Source: Streptomyces sp. B3I8 (GTDB lineage: Bacteria > Actinomycetota > Actinomycetes > Streptomycetales > Streptomycetaceae). From it: a stretch of 64,000 nt of DNA. Positions 1-8,185 of the stretch are shown here, piece after piece; positions within the stretch are counted from its first letter, which is position 1, and every line of letters begins with the position of its first letter. The stretch is from assembly GCF_030816915.1 (NCBI RefSeq), contig NZ_JAUSYN010000002.1:1935501-1999500 (forward strand), in the 5' to 3' direction. Made by a program: the position numbers and the translations under genes. The notes below the pieces were generated by a model, which saw only the letters and a list, made by a program, of their open reading frames with translations, did no database searches and was not told the origin of the DNA.

Positions 1-1833
1 TGTCTCCTGAGTCGGCGATGCCAGTGACTGGGCGGAGGGCGGGTCGGTGAGGGTGTTCGGAGCCGGGAGGCCGAAGCCTTCGCCGTCCATCCACGCCGCG
101 CTGAGGCGAGCGTGATCCGCCGGCTGCGGCCGTGTCAGACGGCGCATCGCGTCGTCGATCCGGTGGCCGGCCTCCTCGCAGAAGACATCGGCGAGGGTCT
201 GGGCCGTCGAGTCCCCCTCGGTCGTCATCCGAGCGGCCCGGGCCAGGACTACCGCCATGGTGAACAGTTCACTCGACACGCGCGACAGTTGGATCAGGGT
301 CCGCTGCCGCGCATGGAGATCGGCGGGGTCCGGATGTCGGGCCGTCAGAGCACGGCACACGGACGCGAAGACGGCGCTCTGGCGAGTGGCGTACTGCAGA
401 TGTCCGCGGTTACGTGCCGTCAGGCGCGCCATGGCCGCGCCAGTGGCCGTGCAGGCCCGCCTGCGCGACTGTACCGGCTGTGACGTGCGCGAAGAGAGAG
501 CGGAGAGGGCGTCACGCGCGGCCCGGTAGTCGACCAGGAAGTCGACGCCACCCGCGATGCGCAGTGCGCGCGCATCACGGAAGAAGCGCTCAACGGGCAG
601 TGGCGGGACTCCGCGACGCAACTTGCTCGGGGCGGTCTCCAGACCTTCCGTCGCGGTGACGGACAGCGTCCGGTCGATAATGCGCCAACAGGCCAGCGAT
701 GTGATGTTCTTCGCGGCTGTGATGTCGTCCACGACGTTGAGGCCCGGACGTCGCTCCTCAGCCAGCAGGCACCACTCGACCACGCCTTCCATGGCGAACA
801 CGTCGGCGAGTGAGACCGCGAGCAGTCGCTGGATCTCGTCGTGCTCCCCCAGTGGGAGTCCGTCGACGCTTCGCCGCCGGGCGAAGTCACGCATCCACTG
901 CGTTCCCAGGCGCCCGACGGCCAGTGAGGGAGCGGCGATGGGGTAGAGGCGTCCTCTCGCCGCGGTCTCCCGGAGGGCTCGTCCCGACGGCCCGACCCGC
1001 CTTCCTGGACGGTCCGGACAAGGGCCGGCCAGCATCCGTCCGCGGGGAACGAACACCTCGTCGAGATGAATCACAGCGTTGTCAGCGCCCCGCAACCCCA
1101 TGTACTGGTGGCGGGAGGTGAGGGAGAACCCGGGGCTGGAGGGATCCACCAGGAACAGCGCCGGTTCGCAGGTGTTCTCGCCGCGGACCGTCGCCGAGAC
1201 GAGCAGCAGACCCGCCTCCGCCGCGTTGTGCACGAAGATCTTCTCGCCGCTGAGAATGTAGCCCTCCGGTACGGGAGTCGCCGTGGTGGCGCGCGCCGTA
1301 TTGGCAGCGCCGGACTGTTCCGTGTCGGCGTCGCCGAACAGTGCTCCCTCGGCGCAGGCTCGCAGAATGTCCGCCGACGTCTCGCCCTCGTTCAACAGCG
1401 GGAGATAGGCGGCGGCTCCGAAGCCGGTGTGGAGTGCCAGAGTGAAGGCCGCCGCCATCGAATGTTCGGCCGCCGTGCGCACAAGCCGGAAGGCGTTGAG
1501 GGCCGACAGCCCGAGGCCGCCCTGCTCCAAGGGTTGCCGCATGGACAGATAGCCGCGCGTGGCGTACTCCCGCACCAACCCGTCCGGCAGCTTGCCTGCC
1601 GTGTCGACGAGTGTGGGATCAACTGCCTCCTGCAGGAAGTCGGCCAACTCCGCGGTTGCTCGGTCTCCATACTCGCGGTCCCCCCTCTCCTGTTGTGGGA
1701 AGGGAAAAAGGAGGTCCCAGGCGAACGTTCCGCGGTAGAGCCGGGTCAAAAAGCCGTCCGGAGCCCGCCCTCCGGCGGCGTCCGGACGGGAAGGAGAGCG
1801 CGATGGGTCTTGTATCCGTCCCCTGTGCTTCAT
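1..1833 (-). CDS. acyl-CoA dehydrogenase-like flavoprotein, C-terminus cut by window edge
   Basis: The frame is open from an ATG at 1833 to the left edge (611 codons, no stop). The ATG overlaps the thioesterase stop as ATGA, which decides the start and suggests translational coupling. After a short basic leader the protein reads GFLTRLYRGTFAWDLL, then an N-terminal helical domain. Next come segments typical of acyl-CoA dehydrogenases: EGYILSGEKIFVHNA and YMGLRGADNAVIHLDEVFVP in the central beta domain, and RDARALRIAGGVDFLVDYRA in the C-terminal helical domain. It is longer than ordinary 380-residue members and resembles the long forms. In this operon it probably desaturates or oxidises an acyl group on a carrier protein or CoA; that role is inferred from context. 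Confidence 0.85.
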   Translation of the reverse strand, partial: MKHRGRIQDPSRSPSRPDAAGGRAPDGFLTRLYRGTFAWDLLFPFPQQERGDREYGDRATAELADFLQEAVDPTLVDTAGKLPDGLVREYATRGYLSMRQPLEQGGLGLSALNAFRLVRTAAEHSMAAAFTLALHTGFGAAAYLPLLNEGETSADILRACAEGALFGDADTEQSGAANTARATTATPVPEGYILSGEKIFVHNAAEAGLLLVSATVRGENTCEPALFLVDPSSPGFSLTSRHQYMGLRGADNAVIHLDEVFVPRGRMLAGPCPDRPGRRVGPSGRALRETAARGRLYPIAAPSLAVGRLGTQWMRDFARRRSVDGLPLGEHDEIQRLLAVSLADVFAMEGVVEWCLLAEERRPGLNVVDDITAAKNITSLACWRIIDRTLSVTATEGLETAPSKLRRGVPPLPVERFFRDARALRIAGGVDFLVDYRAARDALSALSSRTSQPVQSRRRACTATGAAMARLTARNRGHLQYATRQSAVFASVCRALTARHPDPADLHARQRTLIQLSRVSSELFTMAVVLARAARMTTEGDSTAQTLADVFCEEAGHRIDDAMRRLTRPQPADHARLSAAWMDGEGFGLPAPNTLTDPPSAQSLASPTQET

Positions 1834-2633
1834 CCGGCACGTCCTGTGATCCGCTGCCGTTCAGGTGTCCCCGTGGTCTCGGTCAGGCGCGCGCGCAGAT
1901 GGGCGAGCAGTGCGGAGCGTTGCTCGCGCAGGTAGAAGTGTCCGCCGGGCAACGGATGCAGATCGACGGGAACACGGGAGTGCGTGGACCAAGCCGTCAT
2001 CTGCTCGGCCGTGTGACGGTCTTCCCTGCCGGTGACGACGTGCAGAGGAATGTCGAGCGGAGCGCCGGGTAGGTACTGGTAGGTCTCCACGATCCGGAAG
2101 TCCGCGCGGTGCGGAACCATCATGAGCCGGAGCAGTTCGGGGTCCTCCTTCAGCGCGGCGGGCAAGGTCCCGTACATGTCGGTGATGGCCGCCAAGAGGT
2201 CCTGATCGTCCAGGTGATGGACGGGAGGAAGGGTTCTTGGCAGGTGTGGTGCGGGACTGGCGGACAGGAAGAGCCTTTCCGGCTGAGCCCGGCCGCGGTC
2301 CCGCAGGCCACGTGCGACCTCGAAGGCGACGAGGGCTCCCAGGCTGTGTCCGAAGAAGACGAACCTGCCGTCGAAGTCGAGGTGAGCCAGCAACGCGGCC
2401 ACCAGAGACTGCATGCTGGTGAGGACCGGTTCATCTATACGTGAGCCCCGTCCTGGCAGCTGCACGGCCCGGACTTCTGCGTCGGGCAGCTCGTCCGCCC
2501 AGCGGGCGAATTCTCCAGCCGTTCCGCCGCAGTGGGCGAAGCAGTAGAGTCCGATGGCGCCCGGACGGGGGCGTCGGCATACCAGCCAGGGCGTACGGCT
2601 CGGGGCTGGGCGGGACGCCGGCGTCTCGCTCAC
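1830..2633 (-). CDS. type II thioesterase (alpha/beta hydrolase)
   Basis: A stand-alone thioesterase of 267 residues, the usual size for type II enzymes, which remove wrongly loaded or stalled acyl groups from PKS/NRPS carrier proteins. The N-terminal block LYCFAHCGGTAGEF is the family's oxyanion-hole region. GHSLGA holds the nucleophilic serine and LPGGHFYL the catalytic histidine. The start is a GTG that overlaps the stop of the upstream PKS gene (GTGA), and the stop overlaps the start of the acyl-CoA dehydrogenase. The protein is therefore co-translated with the assembly line and is likely its editing enzyme. It could also act in product release, since the PKS itself has no thioesterase domain. 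Confidence 0.92.
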   Translation of the reverse strand: MSETPASRPAPSRTPWLVCRRPRPGAIGLYCFAHCGGTAGEFARWADELPDAEVRAVQLPGRGSRIDEPVLTSMQSLVAALLAHLDFDGRFVFFGHSLGALVAFEVARGLRDRGRAQPERLFLSASPAPHLPRTLPPVHHLDDQDLLAAITDMYGTLPAALKEDPELLRLMMVPHRADFRIVETYQYLPGAPLDIPLHVVTGREDRHTAEQMTAWSTHSRVPVDLHPLPGGHFYLREQRSALLAHLRARLTETTGTPERQRITGRAG

Positions 2634-5600
2634 GGGGCCTCCCCCATCGGCTCGCCGGGCGTCGGCCCGTTGACCGCCGACACGCCGCTGGATCCGTGTG
2701 CCGCGTCGCGGTGGTTGAAGTCGTCGTGGGGCAAAGAGTGTTCCTCGGGTTCGGGTCGTGGTCGCGCAACTGCACGCGGGTCACTGTCACCTTCGTCCGC
2801 CGCGGAGCCGTCGACGGTTCTGTCGGACGCGGACGCGATCACGTTGGCCAACGCGGCCGGCGTGGCGGCGGTGAAGATCTGCCGGGCCGTGACGCCCACC
2901 CCGAAGTCCTCGCGTATGACACGCATGAGCTGAAGTGCGACGAGGGAGTCTCCGCCCAGCTCGAAGAAGTTCTCGTGCGGGTCGACGCCCTCCAGTCCCA
3001 GCAGGACACCGAACGCTTCCGCCAGGTGTCCTACCACCGTGGCGGTGGCGTCAACAGCCGGCCCATTCCTCTCAACCGGCTCTGGGAGGCCCCACGCGGA
3101 CTCGGCCGGCGGGTCCTGGAACGAACGGCGCGGGCCGCGTGCCGAGGGCCCGGCCTGCTCCCGGGCGGGAGCTGGGCCGGGCGCGTAGCGTCTACGGGTG
3201 AACGGATAGGTGGGCAGGCCCACCCGACGTCGTTCCTGTCCGTCCTGCATGTGCCGCCAGGTCAGGTCGGCTCCCCGGCTCCACAACGTGCCCGCCGCGT
3301 TCAGCATCGTCTCGTCGGCACATGCACCGTCCGAGACGTGCGGCAGGCTGGACACCGCCGCGTGCCCATCGGTGTACTGCGGGTGTCGCACGGCGATCCT
3401 CGTGAGGGTTCTTCCCGGTCCCACCTCGACCAGCGCTCGGGCGGGATCCGAGAACAGAGTCGAGACGACCTCGCCGAAACGGACGGTCCGGCGCATGTGG
3501 TTCACCCAGAAGTCCGTGGTGGGAGCGGCGTCCATGGGAACCCAGGTCCCGGTGGTGTCCGAGACCCACGGAACCGCGGGTGGCCTGCACTCCACGCGTT
3601 CGACCTCCGTCGCGAACGCGGCGAGAACCGGCTCGACGGCCCTGCTGTGCGCCGCAGCGGCGATGTTCAGCGGCCGGCTGTCCACGCCCTGCTCGGTCAG
3701 CCGCCCGTGAAGACGTTGGATCGCCGGCTGGGGGCCCGAGAGAACACACTGTTCCGGCCCATTGACGGCGGCCAGGTCCAACTCCGTACCCAGAAAAGGC
3801 GTGACATCCGGTTCCCGGCACTGGACAGCCAGCATCGCACCGCCGGTGAGCGTCTCCATGAGGGAGCCACGCGCCGCGACCAGCCGCAAGGTGTCCTGCA
3901 GCGACAGAACGCCGGCAACACACGCGGCGGCAAAGGCACCGAGGCTGTGGCCGGCCACCGCACCTGGTTCAACCCCCCAATGCCTCCACAGCTGGGCGGT
4001 CGCGTACTCCAGGACGAAGACGGCGACCTGTGCCACACCCATGCCAGCCAATTGCCGACGGGCAGTCTCCGTCTCCACCGAGTCTCGGGGGCGGATCGCG
4101 ACGCGCACTGCGGGGCCGAGTCCGGGGCCCGCCAACGCAATGCACCGTTCCACCTCCTCACGGAACACTCTGTGGCTCTCGTAGAGTGCGCCGCCCATGC
4201 CCGCGTACTGCCCTCCGTGGCCGGAGAAGACGAACGCGACACTCGGCTCACGTGATACCGGCCCCGGTGATGTCAGGGTTCGAGACCGGAAGGCGGTTCC
4301 ACCGGCCGCGCCCGAGGCGAGGGCTCGGGCACAGCTGTCATGGTCGGCGCCCACCACCGCACGGCGGTATGGAAAGGCGTGCCTGCCCGTCTGCAACGTC
4401 CAGGCGACGTCGGGGAGCGCCTGGACGCCGGGGGTACGCAGATGTTCGGCGAGTCGTGCCGAGGCGGTGTCCAGTTCGGTCGCACTGCGCGCGGAAAGGA
4501 CCAGCAGCTGAGACGCGGATGTCGCGGGCGGTGCCGACCGGTTCGGTGCCTGCTCCAGTACGACGTGGGCATTGGTTCCGCCGATTCCGAACGAGCTGAC
4601 GCCGGCCCGTCGCGGCCACTCGGCCGGGTCCCATGTCATCAGCTCGGTGTTCACCCGGAAGGGGCTGTCGTCGAACTCGATCTCAGGGTTGGGGGACGAG
4701 AAATGCAGGCTCGGCGGAATCACACCGCGTTCCACGGCCAGCGCCGCCTTGATGAAGCCGACCACTCCGGAAGCCGCGTCGGTGTGCCCCACGTTGGTCT
4801 TGACCGAGCCGATGCGGCAGAACTGCCGGGCGTCAGTGCTCGTACGGAAGGCCTTGGTGAGGGCGGCCACTTCCACCGGGTCCCCGAGTGCGGTTCCCGT
4901 ACCGTGCGTCTCGACGTAGGTGATCGACTCCGCCGGTACCCCGGCCACCGAGAGGGCGGCCCGGATCACCTCCGCCTGGCCTTCCACACCGGGCGCCGTG
5001 TAACCGATCTTGGCGGAGGCGTCGTTGTTCACCGCAGTGCCGCGCACCACGGCCCTGATCCGGTCCCCGGATGCGGCCGCCTCCGCCAGCCGTTTGAGGA
5101 CCACCACTCCCGCCGCGCTGGAGCCCACAGTGCCGCTCGCTCTGGCGTCGAATGCCCGGCAGTACCCGTCGGCGGAGATGATGCCGCCTTCCACGTACTC
5201 ACTGGGCTGCGCGGGGTACCGGATGGACACCCCGCCCGCCAGCGCGACGTCGCATTCGCCACTCAGCAGAGCCTGCGCCGCTGTATGCAGGGCCACCAGG
5301 GAGGTGGAACACGCGGTCTGCACGGTCACGGCCGGCCCCCGCAGGCCGAGTTTGTAGGCGACACGGGTGGTCAGGAAGTCCGGTCCGCAGCCCAGGTTCA
5401 GCTGCCAGTCGGTGACTGGCCCGAGCCGTTCGCGATAGGCGGACAGCTCATGCCGATAGGAGTTCTGACCGCTTCCCGCGTAGACCCCCACCGCCCCCGG
5501 GCAGGCTTTCGGGTCGTATCCCGCGTCCTCCAACGCTTCCCAGGCACACTCCAGGAAGACCCGGTGCTGCGGGTCGAGGAGCAGCGCCTCCCGCGGTGAA

Positions 5601-5830
5601 AAGCCGAAGAACTCGGCGTCGAAGGCGTCCGCGTCTTCCAGCAGGCCGATCGCCGACACGTGAGCAGCACCAGGCGCGGTGAAGCGGGTGAGAGAGTCCG
5701 TTCCCTTGACGAGATTGGTCCAGAACTCCTCGATACCGGCGGCTCCAGGGAACCGTCCCGACATGCCGACCACAGCGAGGAAGGGAGCGGACCCGTCGTC
5801 GATACGCAGATCCGAGCGGGACGCGGTCAT
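2630..5830 (-). CDS. type I polyketide synthase, one module: KS-AT-ACP
   Basis: A 1,066-residue single extension module. The ketosynthase (about residues 15-430) has Cys174 in QTACSTSL and the two histidines in VETHGTGTALGDP and KTNVGHTDAASG. The acyltransferase (about 510-830) has SGHGGQYAGMG and Ser629 in GHSLGA. The carrier domain (about 930-1000) has Ser962 in ELGGDSLVAL. No KR, DH, ER or thioesterase domain is visible, so the module should leave a beta-keto group. The AT position where YASH or HAFH normally predicts methylmalonyl or malonyl reads AAAAHS, so the extender unit cannot be assigned. The gene overlaps its neighbours by 4 bp on both sides. With the preceding A-PCP protein it would extend an aminoacyl starter. 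Confidence 0.93.
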   Translation of the reverse strand: MTASRSDLRIDDGSAPFLAVVGMSGRFPGAAGIEEFWTNLVKGTDSLTRFTAPGAAHVSAIGLLEDADAFDAEFFGFSPREALLLDPQHRVFLECAWEALEDAGYDPKACPGAVGVYAGSGQNSYRHELSAYRERLGPVTDWQLNLGCGPDFLTTRVAYKLGLRGPAVTVQTACSTSLVALHTAAQALLSGECDVALAGGVSIRYPAQPSEYVEGGIISADGYCRAFDARASGTVGSSAAGVVVLKRLAEAAASGDRIRAVVRGTAVNNDASAKIGYTAPGVEGQAEVIRAALSVAGVPAESITYVETHGTGTALGDPVEVAALTKAFRTSTDARQFCRIGSVKTNVGHTDAASGVVGFIKAALAVERGVIPPSLHFSSPNPEIEFDDSPFRVNTELMTWDPAEWPRRAGVSSFGIGGTNAHVVLEQAPNRSAPPATSASQLLVLSARSATELDTASARLAEHLRTPGVQALPDVAWTLQTGRHAFPYRRAVVGADHDSCARALASGAAGGTAFRSRTLTSPGPVSREPSVAFVFSGHGGQYAGMGGALYESHRVFREEVERCIALAGPGLGPAVRVAIRPRDSVETETARRQLAGMGVAQVAVFVLEYATAQLWRHWGVEPGAVAGHSLGAFAAACVAGVLSLQDTLRLVAARGSLMETLTGGAMLAVQCREPDVTPFLGTELDLAAVNGPEQCVLSGPQPAIQRLHGRLTEQGVDSRPLNIAAAAHSRAVEPVLAAFATEVERVECRPPAVPWVSDTTGTWVPMDAAPTTDFWVNHMRRTVRFGEVVSTLFSDPARALVEVGPGRTLTRIAVRHPQYTDGHAAVSSLPHVSDGACADETMLNAAGTLWSRGADLTWRHMQDGQERRRVGLPTYPFTRRRYAPGPAPAREQAGPSARGPRRSFQDPPAESAWGLPEPVERNGPAVDATATVVGHLAEAFGVLLGLEGVDPHENFFELGGDSLVALQLMRVIREDFGVGVTARQIFTAATPAALANVIASASDRTVDGSAADEGDSDPRAVARPRPEPEEHSLPHDDFNHRDAAHGSSGVSAVNGPTPGEPMGEAP

Positions 5831-7746
5831 GAGTGCCCCTGCACGGGCGCACCACTCGCATCCGAGGCGTGGCGGACGCTTCGTGGTATCCGGCTGCGTG
5901 CCTGGCGCCGCACGTCACCCCGGTCCGCTTCCGGTGAAGCAGCCGGTACCGCGTCGGTGAGCGCTTCGTCCAGGAACCGGGCGAGCGAACGGACAGTCGG
6001 ATGCTCGAAGAGCGCAGTTGCGAATATCGGTCGGCCGAAGGCGTCCGACAGGCGCCGGCGGACTTGTACCAGGAGGAGCGAGTGACCGCCGAGGTCGAAG
6101 AAGTTGGCGTCAGGGTGCACCCATGAGGTGCCCAGCGCCTCGCACCAGACTTCGGCCACTTTCTGCTCGGTGGGAGCCATCGACCTCCCGGCGCCTGCCG
6201 CGGTGTTGCCGACGGACGCCACAGGCAGTGGCAGAGCCCGCACGTCGACCTTGCCACTCACTGTGAGTGGTAGCTCGGGCACGCGCATGATCTCGGTAGG
6301 AACCATCGCCGCGGGCAGCTTGAGGGCCAGCGCGGCCCGCAGCTCCGATGACTGGACGCAGGACCCAGTTCCACTGTCCGCGACGACGTAGGCGGCCAAC
6401 CGGGTTCCTCGCTCGTCGGCGAGCGGCCTGACGTGGGCCTGGGCGACGCCGGGAAGCGCGAGGAGCGCGGCCGTGACCTCGGCGGGTTCCACCCGGTGTC
6501 CGCGGATCTTCACCTGATCGTCGATCCGGCCGAGGCACGTGAGTGCCCCGTCGGCATCTTCGACGACTCGGTCCCCCGTTCGATACAGGCGGGTCCCCGG
6601 GGCTTCGACAGCACCCTCGAGAAAGTGTGTCTCAGTCAGGTCAGGCCGCCGGTGGTAGCCGCGAGCCAGTGTGACACCACCCAGATAGAGTTCACCGACG
6701 GTGCCGTGGGGCACGGGCCGCAGTGCGGCGTCCAGCACGTGGGCCACAACGCCGGGAAGCGGATGCCCGATGGGGAGGACATCCCCGGAAGGCATGTCCT
6801 GGCCGCTGAACCGGCTGACGAACGCCGTGATCGTCATCTCGGTCAGTCCGTACGCGTTGATGACGGGGATGCCGCAGTGCCGACGCCACCGGGCCAACGT
6901 GCGGGTGTGCGCGATCTCGCTCCCCACCACGAGGAGCCGCAGGCATGCGGGCAGCGTCCGGGGCTCGGCGTCCAGGTCGGCAACCCACGTCGCCCAGTAG
7001 GAGGACGGCAGATTGGCCACCGTCACTCCTTCCTCCCTGAGGAACCGCTCAAGGTCCCGCGGGGAGCGGTCCTGGTCGGGGAGCACCGCCACACAGGCGC
7101 CGGACGCCAGGGTGGGAAAGATTTCCTCCGCCGCCACGTCGAACGCGGGACTGGCGAACTGGACCACCCTGTCCCGCGGCGTCAGGTCGAATACCGCGGC
7201 CATCGTCACAGCGTGGTGGGACAGTGCCGTCCTGGACACCGCGACCGGCTTCGACTCACCGGTGGAACCGGAGGTGAAGATCACGTACGCGAGGTCCGTC
7301 GTGGCGTCGACCGTCCTCCGGCCGGGCTCCAGCTCATCGGTCCCGGCAAAGGACGCAAGCGGCACCACCTGCGTGTCCGGCACGCTCAGCTCATGCGAAA
7401 GGGAGTCGTCGACGAGCACCAGATCTGCTCGGGCTTCGGACAGAAGAGCGTGCAACCGCCCCTCGGGCAAGGCAGGATCCAGTGGCAGATATGCCGCCCC
7501 TGACTTCAGGCACCCCAGCAATGCCGTGACCAAACCCAGACCGCGCGGAAGACACAGGCCCACCAGCGTGCCGGGGCCGACGCCGCGGGCCGCGAATTGC
7601 CGCGCCAGCTCTCCCGACCGCTGGTCGAGTTCCGCGTATGTCGTCGACCTGCCCTGATCGCTGACAGCGACCGCGTCAGGAGCGGTCCGTGCCCGCTCCT
7701 CGAATGCGGCCACGACGTCGCACGCCGGGGAATCGCCGTTCTGCAT
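5827..7746 (-). CDS. NRPS loading protein: adenylation-PCP didomain
   Basis: A 639-residue protein from the ATG at 7746; another ATG lies four codons upstream, and the frame stays open to 7893, but the first family-like residues follow 7746. The adenylation domain (about 15-490) shows YVIFTSGSTGESKP, NAYGLTEMTI, GELYLGG, YRTGD, GRIDDQVKIRGHRVEP and the catalytic lysine in LTVSGKVD. The peptidyl carrier (about 520-595) has Ser556 in DLGGHSLLLV. There is no condensation domain, so it probably activates one amino acid and hands it to the KS of the next protein. By alignment from memory to GrsA, the pocket reads roughly D-V-E-N-L-V-A-I-T-K. I cannot assign a substrate from that. Confidence 0.92.
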   Translation of the reverse strand: MQNGDSPACDVVAAFEERARTAPDAVAVSDQGRSTTYAELDQRSGELARQFAARGVGPGTLVGLCLPRGLGLVTALLGCLKSGAAYLPLDPALPEGRLHALLSEARADLVLVDDSLSHELSVPDTQVVPLASFAGTDELEPGRRTVDATTDLAYVIFTSGSTGESKPVAVSRTALSHHAVTMAAVFDLTPRDRVVQFASPAFDVAAEEIFPTLASGACVAVLPDQDRSPRDLERFLREEGVTVANLPSSYWATWVADLDAEPRTLPACLRLLVVGSEIAHTRTLARWRRHCGIPVINAYGLTEMTITAFVSRFSGQDMPSGDVLPIGHPLPGVVAHVLDAALRPVPHGTVGELYLGGVTLARGYHRRPDLTETHFLEGAVEAPGTRLYRTGDRVVEDADGALTCLGRIDDQVKIRGHRVEPAEVTAALLALPGVAQAHVRPLADERGTRLAAYVVADSGTGSCVQSSELRAALALKLPAAMVPTEIMRVPELPLTVSGKVDVRALPLPVASVGNTAAGAGRSMAPTEQKVAEVWCEALGTSWVHPDANFFDLGGHSLLLVQVRRRLSDAFGRPIFATALFEHPTVRSLARFLDEALTDAVPAASPEADRGDVRRQARSRIPRSVRHASDASGAPVQGHS

Positions 7747-8185
7747 GTGCCTCACCATTCTGTCGCAACCGCCCGCACGAGTCGGACAACACTCGGTTCG
7801 GGGCCCGCATCCCGGGCTGCACCGCACGTCCCGCACTCGCCGATCGATCGCGCATCTCTGTTCACGCGTCGGGCACCGGCACCGGTCCGGCACACCTCAC
7901 CGCCGGATGGAACCACTGCGCCATACCGAATCTGCCAAGTACACGAGTGGGACCGGGCAAGTGGTTCACCACAAGCGCGTGAGGCGTATCGGCGTCACAC
8001 CCCGCCCGCTGCCGAGGCAGGTTGTTCCCGGCTGGCATCTGTGCGCGGTTCTGATCCGGCTGAGCATGCCCAGCGCCCGTGGTGCGGCGGGTGTCCGCAG
8101 ACATCGACCACCCAGGCGCCACCGCGGCGTATGGGCGTATGGGCGCGCATGCTCATGCAAGCGAGGCGACCCGAACCGTCCTCGG
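7747..8185. other. intergenic region between secretion island and NRPS operon
   Basis: About 440 bp with no gene that I can support. Both neighbours are on the minus strand, so it should hold the end of the toxin transcript and the promoter of the NRPS/PKS operon. I see no convincing -35/-10 pair and no clear intrinsic terminator. Confidence 0.5.

Noticed and set aside
2441..4255. Plus-strand open frame over the PKS
   Set aside because: The minus strand carries intact AT and ACP motifs; the plus-strand product is unrecognisable.
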